Shown: piece by piece, positions 22,786-33,830 of the stretch
Layout: each line of letters starts with the position of its first letter
Position numbering within the stretch: position 1 is the first letter of the stretch
Origin: Muscardinus avellanarius
Taxonomy: Eukaryota; Chordata; Mammalia; Rodentia; Gliridae
Length of the DNA: 64,000 bases
Assembly: GCA_963383645.1 (NCBI GenBank)
Contig: OY726560.1
Location: 69,379,023-69,443,022, forward strand
Reading direction: 5' to 3'
Notes under the pieces: model-generated
What the model was told of the DNA's origin: nothing
What the model saw: the letters and a program-made list of their open reading frames with translations, nothing else
Databases searched by the model: none
Translations under genes and position numbers: made by a program

Positions 22786-23493
22786 GTTATACAGAGGCTA
22801 AGAAAGGGTTAAGGCAACCACAGAGACCCAAAGGGCCTTTCCAGGAGCCAAGGCAGACAGCAGATAGAATGGTCAGATAAGGGTTTTAATCAATCCCATA
22901 GTCAGCCTGAGGTGTCATTATGGAGCAGGCCTTGAGTTATCCTCATGGTGGGAGAAATTATACTGAGCCAAAGCTCAAGGACAGAGAGTCAGAGGTTCAT
23001 CACTGTGACAGTTTTCCTGGGCAAGGCTCTTGACACATGACCAGATGTCAGGGACACACGCCTCTGTGTCCAGTCTTAGGATACACCTATTTTTATGGGT
23101 CACAGTTGCAGGAGTTGCTTCATTTGGTGGTCTGGTGTGTTTGATTTGCTCACCGGCATGGTTTTTCTGATATTGGGCTGATATGCTCATACATCCACAT
23201 GCTACCAACTTAAACCAGTAAGTTCACAGGTGGTCATTACTTGTTAACATGATTAGTTTATCAGCTGTGCTGGGCTGATGGTGGTTGTTGTACAGAGTGT
23301 AGAGTTGTTCTACCTTAGTTGTTATTTTCAAAATGGAATAACTCATGACAAGCTACTGCTTCACAAAGTGGAATAGCTCAGAGTTATGCACAGCCCATTC
23401 TGTCCATCATAATAACACATCGCAGGGCACAGCTTACTCTCCACACGTAGGGAGGGACTGAGGCTGCCTTGCATGTTGAAGTATAAGGGGGGG
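22786..23493 (-). mobile_element. Probable LTR of unassigned family, antisense
   Basis: Read on the minus strand it carries a TATA-like box (cccataaaaataggtg, complement of about 23085-23101) followed by a C/T-rich leader, and its outer edge on the + strand begins tgttatacagagg. Sequence is complex and unlike the flanks. No ERV coding sequence adjoins. Boundaries and class are inference; it could be another kind of old insertion. Confidence 0.35.
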
Positions 23494-23700
23494 GGGCAGA
23501 CGTGGTGGCGCACACCATGTAATCCCTGAGATAGGAGGATCCCATTTGAGGCCAGCCTCAGCAACACAGTGAGACTCTCAACCTAGTGAGATCCTATTTC
23601 AAAACAAAAAACAAAAAGGGCCAGGGGTATAGCTTGGTGGCAGAATGTTCCTAGGTTTAATGCCCAGTACCACAAAATAAATAAATAAACAAAGAAATAA
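23494..23700 (+). mobile_element. B1-dID SINE
   Basis: gggcagacgtggtggcgcacaccatgtaatccc ... gtttaatgcccagtaccac plus A-rich tail. Its B1 half has a small internal deletion. Confidence 0.88.
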
Positions 23701-23827
23701 CTAAAAGGGAAGCAGGGAACACAAATAAGATGGAAGAAAAATAGGCCAGGACCAAACCAAAGAAACAAATGCCCTGTGGAATGCCATCTTGACCTGAACA
23801 CAATGAGGAGCTCATGGGCCTTCCTGC

Positions 23828-24040
23828 AGGGTTAAAGAAGGCTTAAGTGTGTAAATGATCCTAGGCAATCATTTTTGCAGTGAGAAAGAAAAAGAATCCT
23901 AGAAAAATGAAGTTTGGAATATTCTGGTAGATGGCCAGGTAAGATACAATGCTGACTTATGAGAATGGTCCTTAAGACAGCTGTTTAAGGATGATCTAAC
24001 TAGTATTTAGTCCATGAAATGAGCAGAATGTAGTGGTTGG
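23828..24040 (+). repeat. Unrecognised interspersed repeat, copy 1
   Basis: Shares ordered blocks with 24963-25148: ttaag(t/c)(g/a)tgtaaatgatc, gccaggtaag(a)..acaatg, acagctgtttaaggatga...aac(t)a(g/a)tatttagt(c/t)catgaaat and the end agaatgtag/agagtag. I do not recognise the family. Confidence 0.7.
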
Positions 24041-24880
24041 TTAGATACGTAATTTGACTGAGATAGGATAGGGTCATGACCGACTCCCTGTGTCTTAGAA
24101 AGCGGTGGTGCCTCTGCCAGACATGAATATGCAAAATATGCAGAAGAGGGCAACATACTATTGTAGGCATATGCTATGGAATTTGAGATGTCTATGGAAT
24201 ATCAAGGATGAGCTGTCTAGTTGGCCATGTGAGTCTGAAATTCAGGAGAGATGTTTAGGTTGTAAATATAAGTATGGAAGTCAACAGCATATAACATACA
24301 GGGAGTCATGAAAACCACAAAAACGATCCCCAGAAAGAATATACAAAATAAAAAGAAGAAAGAATCACAGACCCTTGACCAAACAATGTGAGTGCCATAG
24401 TGAAAAAGAAGAACTCACAAGAGGATGAGAAAAGGAAAAGTCAGTGAGGCAGGAGAAGAATCAATAGATAGTGGTACAATCAAAGTTTAACAAGGAAGGA
24501 AGGTTCCAGAAAGAGGAGAGGCCCACAGTGAGGGAAGACCTGACAAGTTCTTGACTACAGATTTTAAGAAGTTGTCGGTGATCTCCCGATGACAGTGGTC
24601 GCGGCCGGAGCAACGCTGAGGCAGGTGACAGTGAGTTGAGAACACAGCACATGACAAAGGAAGGAGTGTGCCATTGCCCCTTAATACTGATTGCGTTACT
24701 AGCTCTGACACCTGTTCACTGCCTTACCAGGACGTACACAGGATCCTGTGTACTTCATTGAAACATCTACTGGAATCAATACTTTGGGCTAGGGAGCTAT
24801 AAAGAAAAAAGATAAGTGAGAGAAGTAGTCTTCCTATTAGGGAACTTATAGTTAAAAGGTGAGAAGATACGTAATAGAAA
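24041..24880. other. Decayed ancient repeat material, unnamed
   Basis: Segments such as gagctgtctagttggccatgtgagtctgaaattcaggagagatgt (24210) and aagtatggaagtcaacagcata (24270) resemble an old dispersed repeat also seen near 42440-42560. I cannot name the family. No coding gene. Confidence 0.4.
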
Positions 24881-24884
24881 CAAT

Positions 24885-24962
24885 AGCTTGCCTTTCTTAA
24901 ATGTTTTAAGAGTGCCAGACACTGAATTCATTAACTGTTTTCATCTTTATAGGAAATCACTC
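24885..24962 (-). mobile_element. MIR, antisense, left part
   Basis: agagtgccagacactgaattcattaactgttttcatctttataggaaatcac fits reverse-complement MIR. It resumes at 25149 after an inserted repeat. Confidence 0.55.
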
Positions 24963-25148
24963 AAGGACTTTTGGGCAGAGGTGTAAACAAAGTTTAAGCA
25001 TGTAAATGATCATGGGTGAGTGTTCCTGCAGCAGTAATACATATGAGGGAAAAAAGAGTATTCTTATAGAAGGCCAAGTAAGAAACAATGAAAATAAGGA
25101 TAGCTGTTTGAGGATGAACCAACAAGTATTTAGTTCATGAAATCAAAG
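24963..25148 (+). repeat. Unrecognised interspersed repeat, copy 2 (inside MIR)
   Basis: About 186 bp homologous to 23828-24040 and apparently interrupting a MIR. Subject to boundary uncertainty of several bases. Confidence 0.65.
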
Positions 25149-25265
25149 AGTAGTCTATTATTATCCCCCTTCTTTTTTATCAGAGGAAAAAACTAGAGTG
25201 CAGAAAAGTTATATAATTTGCCCAAGGTCATTCATCTAGTAAATATTCACATTAGAATTCAAATT
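25149..25265 (-). mobile_element. MIR, antisense, right part
   Basis: tctattattatcccccttc...cagaggaaaaaactagagtgcagaaaagttatataatttgcccaaggtcattcatctagtaa is the reverse-complement MIR core; it ends at a SINE. Confidence 0.75.
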
Positions 25266-25269
25266 CAGG

Positions 25270-25461
25270 GCCAGGCGTGGTGGTGCAGGCTTGTAATCCC
25301 TGCACTTGGGAGGCGGAGACAAGGGGATAGAGCAGGTTTGAAGCCAGCCTTACTTGCTTAAGAGACCCTGTTTCCAAATAAAACATGTAAAATAGGTCTG
25401 GGAGTGTAGCCCAGAGATAGAAGGGTTCCATACCCAGTACCAAAAAAAAAAAAAAAAAAAA
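25270..25461 (+). mobile_element. B1-dID SINE, 'gtctgggagtgtagcc' subfamily
   Basis: Perfect 16-bp duplication AGAATTCAAATTCAGG at 25254-25269 and 25462-25477, a 20-base A tail, little decay. Confidence 0.97.
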
Positions 25462-25477
25462 AGAATTCAAATTCAGG

Positions 25478-25860
25478 AAATCTGGCTCCAGATTGTGCAT
25501 TTAATGATGACATATAACAGCAAGGGAAGGTTGAATACAATAGGGATGAGGAGAAAGGAGAGTCTGAGCACTTCATGCCTTCAGAAGAGAGACAAAATAA
25601 CTTCTAATGGACTCAGGGAAGAATTCACGAGGTAGGGGCAGTAGGTTAAGCCACAGTGGACACGAGAGGCAAGGAGCACTGAGAGGTAGAGAACGGGCCC
25701 AAGGGAGGCGGGTGACCCATGGTCCAGAGGTGGGATTGCACTCAGGAGGCAGAGAGAGGGTGTCTCTGGTTTGATCTGGAAAGATCAGTGGCAAGCAGTT
25801 GGGCTGAAAGGGAAGTGTGACCTGAATTTAGAAGAAGATAATTAGGTCCTTTAAAAGACA
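25478..25860. other. Unclassified unique DNA
   Basis: No gene recognised; the minus frame at 25573-25794 has no known domain. Confidence 0.4.
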
Positions 25861-25864
25861 CTAT

Positions 25865-25872
25865 ACACACAT

Positions 25873-25912
<40 letters not shown>
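25865..25912. repeat. (CA)n microsatellite
   Basis: Mostly perfect CA units with two early interruptions. Confidence 0.97.
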
Positions 25913-25914
<2 letters not shown>

Positions 25915-26004
25915 AACACAAGAGTTTGAACAGAACCAAGACTATGACTAGTTTTGTATTTTAAGGAGACAATGGTAGTTCATGTTATAATGGTAATGGC
26001 AGTA

Positions 26005-26100
26005 ATCCACTCATGAGGATTTCCCCCTCGTGACCTCATCCCAAGGGTCCCACCTTGGGATGGGGGTTCAGGTTTCACAGGCATTCAGACCACATCAGTC
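26005..26100 (-). mobile_element. MaLR LTR end fragment, antisense
   Basis: cactcatgaggatttccccctcgtgacctcatcccaagggtcccaccttgggat...aggcattcagaccacatca resembles the reverse-complement 5' end of a MaLR LTR. Confidence 0.5.
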
Positions 26101-26465
26101 ACCATATGGCTAAGTCTCAGCGATGCAGAGGAGTTACCCACTTTGGAAACCAACTCTCTTCCTGGGAAGATGTCTTCACAGGAGATGTTTCAGTCAAGTG
26201 CTTGATTAGAAGAGATGGTGTGGCCAGCTGAGACTTTTTGGTGAAGGTGTTGTTGGCAGTGATGTAGGCAGGGTGAGGGAACTCACAGAGACTTGAACTC
26301 GTACAACTCAAGGCCTTGTGGCAGCTGGAAACTATTAACCCCATAGTCATGAGGGAATAAGGAAAGAGACTTTTCAGGAACAAGGGAGGACCAAGCCATT
26401 GGAAGAACAGAGATTACTGGGCCATTTGCCTAGCACGTACATTCTAGGAAGCCCTGGAGACTTCA
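26101..26465. other. Unclassified DNA
   Basis: No gene or repeat family I can name. Confidence 0.35.
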
Positions 26466-26467
26466 AG

Positions 26468-26617
26468 AAGGAGGTTGAGGCAGGAGGCTCACAGGCTAGA
26501 GGCAACCATAGCAAATGATTGAAACCCTGTCTCAAAATAAAAAATAAAAAAGGGCCAGGGGTAGCTCATGGTAAAGCACCCCTGGGTTCAATTCCCAGTA
26601 TGGCAAAAAAAAAAAAA
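26468..26617 (+). mobile_element. B1-dID SINE, decayed
   Basis: gaggttgaggcaggaggctcacagg ... cctgtctcaaaataaaaaat ... agggccaggggtagctcatggtaaagcacccctgggttcaattcccagt then an A tail. The start of the B1 half is lost. Confidence 0.8.
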
Positions 26618-28330
26618 CCCTAGAATCTAAGCAACTTCATCCCTTTGCCCACTAGTTATGATATATAATACTCTGCTGTGAGCTGTAATGTTGACTACAA
26701 CCCCAAACAAGGCTAATCTCTTCTGGATATCTCATTTGAAATGTTATATGCAGTGATACCCTCCATTTTAGCCAAATACAGGGACGAAGGGGCCTCACAG
26801 CAACCTTATTTGTACCAGAGCTCTGGCCTGAAGCAGAGGCAGTCCTGGCAGTCGGCCCCGTATACAAGGCTGATCTCACTTGGGCCCTGAGCAGTGGTTC
26901 TCACATCATCCAGCCAGGAAGAGAAAAGTCCATTTACTGACCCAATGTTGTAAGACTGGCCATTGTGAGTCCCTACAGATGAGCCTTGCATGAAGAGGCT
27001 AGGAGGAGCCAGGTCCTGTGGGACTTGAGCCCTAAGAGATATCCCTAGAGAGTGACAGAAAAGTTTTCAACAGGCAACACTTTTGCAAAGGAATCTATAT
27101 ATCCTAAATAGGAAATGTAAAGGCTAACAGATTATTTTTTATTATCATTCTTACTGCTTTTGCTAAAACTCTTACAAGAAAACCATCACATATGGACTTT
27201 ACAGCTGAATGCTTTCCCCCAGCCGTCCGATTTCTCTGTCAATCTCAAACTAGGCAATCTCAGAAGGAAACGAACCCCTTTTTCTGATGCAAGGGTTCTG
27301 AGGGGGCCACTGCCACCTACACCACAGGCAGTGGGTCCTCAGGGAGGCATTCAGCGTGGGCCACACCTGAATGGAAGTGGAAACCGACAGCTGTAATTCT
27401 GGCTTTGGAACATATGGGTGGTAAACAATCAGCATGCAGTCTGTAATTAAGGATGCAGTTTCTCAATAATGCCTCAATGTGGGTGTGTTGGGGTGGAATA
27501 GAACTGGGTATGGCCAAGCTTGGGTCTGAGTCACACTTAGGCTTTGGTGACTGTGATGAGCAGGCTTAGGATTATAAAGGCCTTCCTCACCCACCCCACC
27601 AGTCCCCAAGCAGACATGGTATTTTCTCACAGGTATGTTTCCTTTGTATGAGGTGACCCCATTATCTTGATTGCAAGCCAACGGAGCAGGGATGGTGGTC
27701 TCAGTCAGTGGCTGTGAGATCAGACTGAGGTCTGAGTCAGTGGCCCGCAAAGTGGGTTAGCCTGAGCATCCCCCAGAGGCGCTAATGCACTCAAAGTGTC
27801 AACCCAATGTAATTAAACCTCTCTAGAGAAATCTCAATGGAAGCAGAAGCCAGGTGGCAGAGGCACCCTGGAGCAGGCACAAGCCACCATACAGAAGGCA
27901 GGAGAATAGTGAAGGAGGCCGTAGGAGGTAGCAGAGAAGCTGTAACTTGGCATAAGTACTGGAACAGAAGCCAAAGCTCCAGAATGGTGGTGTCATGAGG
28001 AAGGAGCAGGAAGCAGTGGCTATGGGTTCTGACAAGGCTGCTGCAGCACCATGAGTGGCCAGGAGGGACATCTACCTCCTGATGCCCAGCTGAGTGGCCA
28101 GAAGGGACATCTACCTCCTGATGCCCAGCTGTGACATTGCATTTCCCTGTGTATCTTCCTAAAAAAATGCCTATCCCTGAGGTAATATATGCATGTTTCT
28201 GTGCTTGCAAGTGAAAAAAGAAAATGAGCAGAGAATATTGTGTTAAAACCATATTTGTAAACATGACGGTTGTTACTGTCAAGACCAATTTTCTGGAGCA
28301 TATAGGAAAATGGAGGACTTAGAGGTACTT
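26618..28330. other. Unclassified complex DNA
   Basis: Several medium open frames occur on the minus strand (e.g. 26652-26991, 27463-27750, 27791-28288), but they lie in different frames with stops between and have no domain I recognise. This could be an old LTR or retroelement interior; I do not assign it. It contains a 39-bp tandem duplication at 28052-28129. Confidence 0.35.
28052..28129. repeat. 39-bp tandem duplication (2 copies)
   Basis: The unit beginning tgagtggcca and ending gatgcccagc occurs at 28052-28090 and 28091-28129 with a single G/A difference. In the minus-strand frame it makes a 13-residue repeat (AGHQEVDVPSGHS/AGHQEVDVPPGHS). Confidence 0.97.
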
Positions 28331-28765
28331 AGCTTCTAATACCAGAGCAGCAAGCACACACTTGAGCTTACCAGATGGACAGAGTATTTGCCATGTGCCA
28401 GAAACTCTGCCAGGACAAAATTGGTTGCAGTTTGGGAAAATTGTTACAAATTTGGAAGAGACATGAACTGTTACAGACTTTAATTTCTACTAAGCAGAAT
28501 GTTACAGTATGTATACCAACACAGCTCTCTCCTGGGTGCCTTGAGCTACAAATGCCTTGTAGAGCTTTTGTACATTGTAGAATATGTTTTGGTCATCACT
28601 TCCCATGTTTGGGTCGTCAAGGTGCCTTGTTGTAGGTAGCATTCAGATAAATGCAGACTTGGAGGACCATGGCTTATATTTATGGCTGCATGGGTTTCCC
28701 CACCTATAAATTAGTGAAGGGATAAAGAGTAATCTCTTTGGATTATAATTGTTAACATATATACC
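28331..28765. other. Unclassified DNA
   Basis: Nothing recognised; frame 28375-28635 has no known domain. Confidence 0.35.
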
Positions 28766-28767
28766 TC

Positions 28768-29150
28768 ATCTGGACATGGTGGTGCACACCTGACTCTCAG
28801 CAACCTAGTGGGACTCTGTTTCCAAACAAAAACTTTTTTTTTTTTTTAAAGTCTAGGGGAAGTCGGGCATGGTGGCGCACACTTGTAATCCCAGCATTTG
28901 GGAGGCTGAGAAAGAAGAATCGTGGTTTGCGGACAGCCTCAGCTACTTCATGAAGCCCTTTGCAACTCAGCAAGACCCTGTTTCAAAATAAAGAATAAAA
29001 AAATAAAAAAATAGTACTGGGGGCATAGCTCGGAGGTAGAATGCCCCTGGGTTTCAGCCCAAGTATGGCAAACAAACAAACAAACAAAAGGCTGGGGGGT
29101 ATCTCAGAGGTAGAATGCTCCTGGGTTCAATCTCCAGTACCACCACCAAT
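28768..29150 (+). mobile_element. B1-dID SINE (outer) interrupted by a second B1-dID
   Basis: The outer copy has a shortened B1 half (28768-28857) and resumes with a second ID-like half at about 29090 (ggctggggggtatctcagagg...ttcaatctccagtacc). Between them lies a complete B1-dID, so two ID-like halves appear in a row. Confidence 0.75.
28861..29088 (+). mobile_element. B1-dID SINE (inner), (CAAA)n tail
   Basis: gtcgggcatggtggcgcacacttgtaatcccagc ... gggtttcagcccaagtatggc then (aaac)n at 29069-29088. Confidence 0.9.
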
Positions 29151-29396
29151 GAAAAAAATAAAAATAAAAAATAGAAAAAAGAAAGAAAGGAAAGGAAGGA
29201 AAACCCCCCCACAAAGAACAAGAAGATCTAACTTTTAATTTCTTGGAAGAAGCAGCAATAGGTTTGTACTAGAAGCAATTCTCGTTTCTAAGGAGAAGGC
29301 CGACTGATGCATTCTCCTCAGATTTCAGACTCACATAGATGGATGTCTAGAAACTAGAATGCATAATTCAATTTATTAATTTACTTGACAATGTGA
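29151..29396. other. A-rich tail and unclassified DNA
   Basis: A/G-rich tail (29151-29215) then unique sequence. Confidence 0.4.
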
Positions 29397-29410
29397 CCAC
29401 CAGGTGGCAG
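29397..29410 (+). promoter_or_regulatory. CTCF-like motif, full core match
   Basis: CCACCAGGTGGCAG fits the CTCF core CCASYAGRKGGCRS at all 14 positions, in a wider tgaccaccaggtggcaggcg context. It is not inside a recognised SINE. Binding is not shown by sequence. Confidence 0.6.
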
Positions 29411-30299
29411 GCGTGAACATGGTTTCCTCAAAGGAGAGGGACCTGGAAAACCACAGTCCCAGTGGTTACATAGCATGAACAGATCGAAGGGGAGTGAACA
29501 TGTATGTTTTCTATCATCAGTGTTTGTCTTCTTGCCGCATCCATCTCTACAATGGGCAGATTTCTCCAGTCATTTAGGCATTCACACCGGTCCAACAGGA
29601 TACACCCTCTTCTAAGCGGTGGGGGAAGAACACTGCTACCCAGTCCTGGTCCCCTATGTAGCAGGGCCTGGAATTATCTTGCTGGACACCAACCCCTTTG
29701 GCAATCTGTTGAAATTCATGAATCTTTTTGCAGAGTGATCTTTTTAAATTCATAGAACGATACATAAAGCTTCAAATGAAACCAATCATAATAAAACAGT
29801 TCCACCTTAAGATCCCATGCAATCTGACCCATTCATACATTCTTTCTCCAAATCAGATATAACAAAATCAATTATGTTTCCCTTCCCTAAATTAAACATA
29901 TTTTTTTCCTGGCCTCTTTGAGATTACTTCTAGATTGCACTGGTTTAAAGTTGGGTATGTTTCCATCTCTACTGTTCTGCCTCACAATCACAAATGGCTT
30001 CCTGATCATGCCAACACAGAGTTCACACCAATACATGGCTGAAAAAAGTCCATAATTTCTTCCATTTCCAAGTCATTGAGAGGTTCCTCAGTGTGGTTAT
30101 TAAGTACTATATGTTGCACAGTAGAGAACTATTAAACAGTGCAGTCCAGTGAGAACAGTCTGGGTGGTTTCCTCTCGTTTTATCCTAAGTACCCACTATG
30201 TATCAAATAGTGCACAGAGATCCTCTCCCTGTTCTCCCTAATGTCTGGAGTCCAGGAAACTGCTCTGTAGTTTGATTTTAACCCCCCCAAAAAACTCTA
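29411..30299. other. Unclassified DNA, possibly decayed L2 in part
   Basis: 29800-30020 has faint L2-like words (agatcccatgcaatctgaccc; atggcttcctgatcatgcc). No gene. Confidence 0.35.
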
Positions 30300-30436
30300 G
30301 GAAAACCATCTAACCCTCTGGGCTTCAATTTTCTCCTGTATAAAATATGTAAATAAGAGCAGTTCCTCTGGAGGTTGCTGTGAATAAGATAAATGGAAGA
30401 AAGAATATTAAAGTGCTGCATATTAGCAAATAGGTC
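30300..30436 (+). mobile_element. MIR SINE
   Basis: ctaaccctctgggcttcaattttctcctgtataaaatatg...gttgctgtgaataagataaatgg...taaagtgctgc is the 3' half of a MIR. Confidence 0.75.
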
Positions 30437-30509
30437 ACTGAAACATAGAAGACAATGAAACATCCAGAACATTTATCACACCTAAACTCAGCTCTTGTTA
30501 ATTACTCTT

Positions 30510-31006
30510 TTTTCTCTTTATTTTTTTATTGGTGCATTATATTCATACATCATATTGGGGTAAAAAACTTGTGTGTACAGACATGCACACATCACTGATT
30601 TAACCCCTACCCAATTCCCACCCCATTCCATCCCCTTCCCTCCCTCTCTTGCTCGGCTTAGTGGTTGACTTCATTATGTTTAAGTACATTGTGTGTTTTA
30701 GAGATTCTCCTCTTCCCCCCTCCTTTCTCCTTCTTTAGGTTGTCTTGTTTGCTCCTCCATAGGATTTTCTTTTTCATCTAGAGTTCCCCCTAGGACCCAC
30801 TTTCTTCCTAGATTTCACATATTAGAGAGAGAGGATCTAATTTCTTATTTTTTGACTGACTAATCTCACTTAGTATAATGTTCTCCTGTTCTATCCATTT
30901 CCCTGTAAATGATGTAATTGTGTTTTTCTTTGTTTGAGTAAAATTCCAATATGTACATATCCCATAGTTTTGTAATCCATTCATCTGTTGATGGACATCT
31001 TGGCTG
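30510..31006 (-). mobile_element. 5'-truncated L1, antisense
   Basis: A 497-bp L1 3' end in reverse complement (ttttattggtgcattatattcatacatcatattgggg ... ttgatggacatcttggctg), flanked by a perfect 13-bp duplication GTTAATTACTCTT (30497-30509, 31007-31019). Confidence 0.95.
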
Positions 31007-31019
31007 GTTAATTACTCTT

Positions 31020-31682
31020 GAGTGGACTCAACTCTCTCCCTATCATTCTCCAAAGTCAAAAGCAGTGGGATCTTATTCATTGACAGTGTGTCCTTCAAGT
31101 CTTTCTGCTATAAATATTAAAGCATAATTCACTATTAAAATAACAGTATTTTAAAATATCATTGGTCCTTCTAGACAAGTTTGTTCTAGGCAGCCCAGAA
31201 CAAACATTTGTGAATGGTTAACCTCTGAGATTTCAACTATCTGCTATTGACCTTTTAGAAACTGAGCTCCCCATCCTTGGAGATGGTCAGGCAGGAGCTT
31301 GATAAGAGCCCATTCCCTTTCCTGTGGAAGTTTGGTCTGCATGACCTGCATTCTAGGAAGCCAACAACCCACACTCTTTTTGCTTTACAGATGTCCTAAT
31401 CATAATTTCTGGAACAATCTGCCCACCCTGTCTCCACAGGGCTGGTGTTAGACTTTTCCCTCTTAGTCATCCTTTTGGACTGCCTGCTTGCTCAATCTGC
31501 TGATGTCTCAGATGGGTTACAAGCTGCACCCACACACAAAAGAATGGGCAAAATGGTCAAAGGAAAATTCTTCCTACAAAACTGCTGAATATATGCCAAC
31601 TAAGTACAAATTTGTCATGTAAAACTAAGCCTTGCAGATCTCAGACAGGACCCTGAGTCTCTTCTTACCATGCTCACCATTT

Positions 31683-31713
<31 letters not shown>

Positions 31714-32236
31714 GCAGAAGACAAAACTGGTTTTTCTTTATCCCTCTTTCCAAAGCATCAGAGAAGAATTATGGTCATTCCCCCATAGACATGTGGCAAT
31801 CAATACAATCTTCACCATTGTCTAAAGTGAGGGAAATTCTCTTACTTGAAATTAATTTTGCTGCTACATCATACTTCAGAAATTTCACATCCTGGACATG
31901 TTTAAGAGTAAAAAAATGTTTTTATGAATATTTTAATACAATAGAAAATTTTTTATACCATGAAGTAAAGATACCTATTTCCTCACATTAGCCCTCAAGC
32001 TCTTACCTTTTGGTTTCACAAGCATTTACCTCTCTGTCAGGTGTGTGTTGTGCTGGTCATGTAGGCATGAGTAAGACCCTGTTCTTGCCCTTGGGGAACT
32101 TACCATGCATAGCTTTCAGTACTGGCATTTCTGCATACCACATATGAAATACTTTGTTACCTTCAGCAGTACCATTGCTGGCCTACTGAACTTAGTGGAT
32201 GATTTGACTTTCGCCTTTCTAAATTAGATCACATTT
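31020..32236. other. Unclassified unique DNA with poly-T
   Basis: Poly-T run at 31688-31713. The 119-codon frame at 31632-31991 runs through the poly-T and is not credible. The stretch 32030-32110 (ttgtgctggtcatgtaggcatgagtaagaccctgttcttgcccttgggg) resembles an ancient repeat also met near 24780 and 43950. Confidence 0.4.
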
Positions 32237-32254
32237 TAAATGATCCTGATGTTG

Positions 32255-32462
32255 CCGGGCATGGTGGCGCACGCTTGTAATCCCTGCGCTTGGGAGGCAG
32301 AGACAGGAGGATCCCGCAGGTTTGAAGCCAGCCACGTGCGCTGGCTTAGGAGACCCTGTTTCCAAATAAAAATGTAAAAATAGGTCTGGGAGTGTAGCCC
32401 GGAGGTAGAAGGGCTTCCAGGAACCCCAGTACCACCAAAAAATAAAAAAATTAAAAAAAAAT
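32255..32462 (+). mobile_element. B1-dID SINE, 'gtctgggagtgtagcc' subfamily
   Basis: Perfect 17-bp duplication AAATGATCCTGATGTTG (32238-32254, 32463-32479). Little decay. Confidence 0.97.
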
Positions 32463-32479
32463 AAATGATCCTGATGTTG

Positions 32480-33035
32480 ATATGCACATTCTAACTTACT
32501 TTCCTAAGTGGGATTAGATAAAAGGAGTTAACTGTGACACTTGGGTATTTGCATGAGAGATAGATGAACGTACACCTTTCATGAATGTCACAGAAGAGCA
32601 CTAAGGGTTGAGGACAGCTGGCCTGGCATATCCAATAACATGTTGGCCTTGATGCTTGTGAGAATATTCAGATGTGGCCCCTGGCCTTTGGGAGAGTGTA
32701 ATAAAACTGGCAGGATGAGTCTGACATGCATCTGCCAGATACCCATATGAATAATATATAATTAAGAGCTCACTTGTGGGGTGAGGTAATGGACATGGAA
32801 GAAAACAGAGTTGGAGAAATGATTTCCTATTAGTCCTGAAGCCTCGGTAGATGTGGGAAAATGTCAAGGTTGGGGAGGTTTGGGCTGAGCATAGGCTGAA
32901 CAAGAGAGTCACAAAGACAAGAATATGGAGAGGGATGGGTTTCTCCAAAGTGAGACTGGGAAGCCACTCCCGGAGCTTCAGGAGTCTTCCTGTATCTCCC
33001 ACTAATTCACTAGAACTGCTGCTCTCAGGCCAAAT
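32480..33035. other. Unclassified DNA
   Basis: The 163-codon minus frame (32601-33092) has no recognisable domain and runs into an L2, so I do not call it a gene. Confidence 0.4.
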
Positions 33036-33039
33036 GCCA

Positions 33040-33690
33040 AATGTGTCCACTGCGCTCCATCCCATGGCCTCTACCTTGCCTCGGGACCACACCAGGGCTA
33101 CTTACTGCCTTAAATCCACCCTCTATGGAGAGACCTTCTCGATAGCAAATCGACAGTGTAACTAGCTCTGCTCACAGCCACTCAGTGGCTCCCCTGTCAC
33201 CTGCAGGAGAAAGTTCAGATGCAAGGCCTTCATCCTATAGCTTCTGTTTACCTCCTCAGCCTCCTCTCTGGCCTTTTCCCACCCTGCATCTGCCTCCGGG
33301 TCACTGACTGACTTGCCATCTTTTGAGTGTGCCATGGGTCTGACACCACCCCATACCTTTATACAAGCTGATTCCTCTACCTGGCTTATGAGTCCCTGCA
33401 CCACTTTCAAACTTCCCACCTGCCACCCACCCACCTATCGTCTGTGCTTGGCCGGTTCCTTCATATGAACACCTCAAGATTCGGGCCAGGTTGGGCTGGG
33501 TACCCCTCCTATAGTTTCCCAGGGGGTCTTATGCACCTTTGTAAAAGCACAACTTTACAGTTGTCACATGCACAATTGTAATTTTCTTCAGGGAAGAAGC
33601 AATGTTTCAGCTATCGTCCATCCTTAATGTTGAATACAATGTTTGGCATATGTCTGTTGCATGAATGAATGAATGTCAAGGAAGGAGAGG
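33040..33690 (+). mobile_element. L2 3' end
   Basis: cagccactcagtggctcccctgtcacctgcaggagaaagttcag (33175), catctgcctccgggtcactg, gttgggctgggtacccctcctatagtttccc (33490), cttcagggaagaagcaatgttt, and atgtctgttgcatgaatgaatgaatg (33652) follow the L2 3' end in order and finish with its terminal tgaatgaatg. Confidence 0.8.
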
Positions 33691-33830
33691 CCACGTTTTA
33701 GGGAAAAACGAAGACAAAAATTTAGTTTCCTTTAAATAACCATGAAGCCCTTACGTATTATTCAGTAGGAACATGTAATTCAAGTGATTTAATAAAGATG
33801 GTTGGGAAAGTTTTAGTCAAGAAAGATAGG

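Noticed and set aside
27791..28288. 165-codon minus-strand frame
   Set aside because: Contains a recent 39-bp duplication, has no recognisable domain, and a second overlapping frame on the same strand is equally long.
32601..33092. 163-codon minus-strand frame
   Set aside because: No domain, signal or splice context; its start lies within an L2 repeat.
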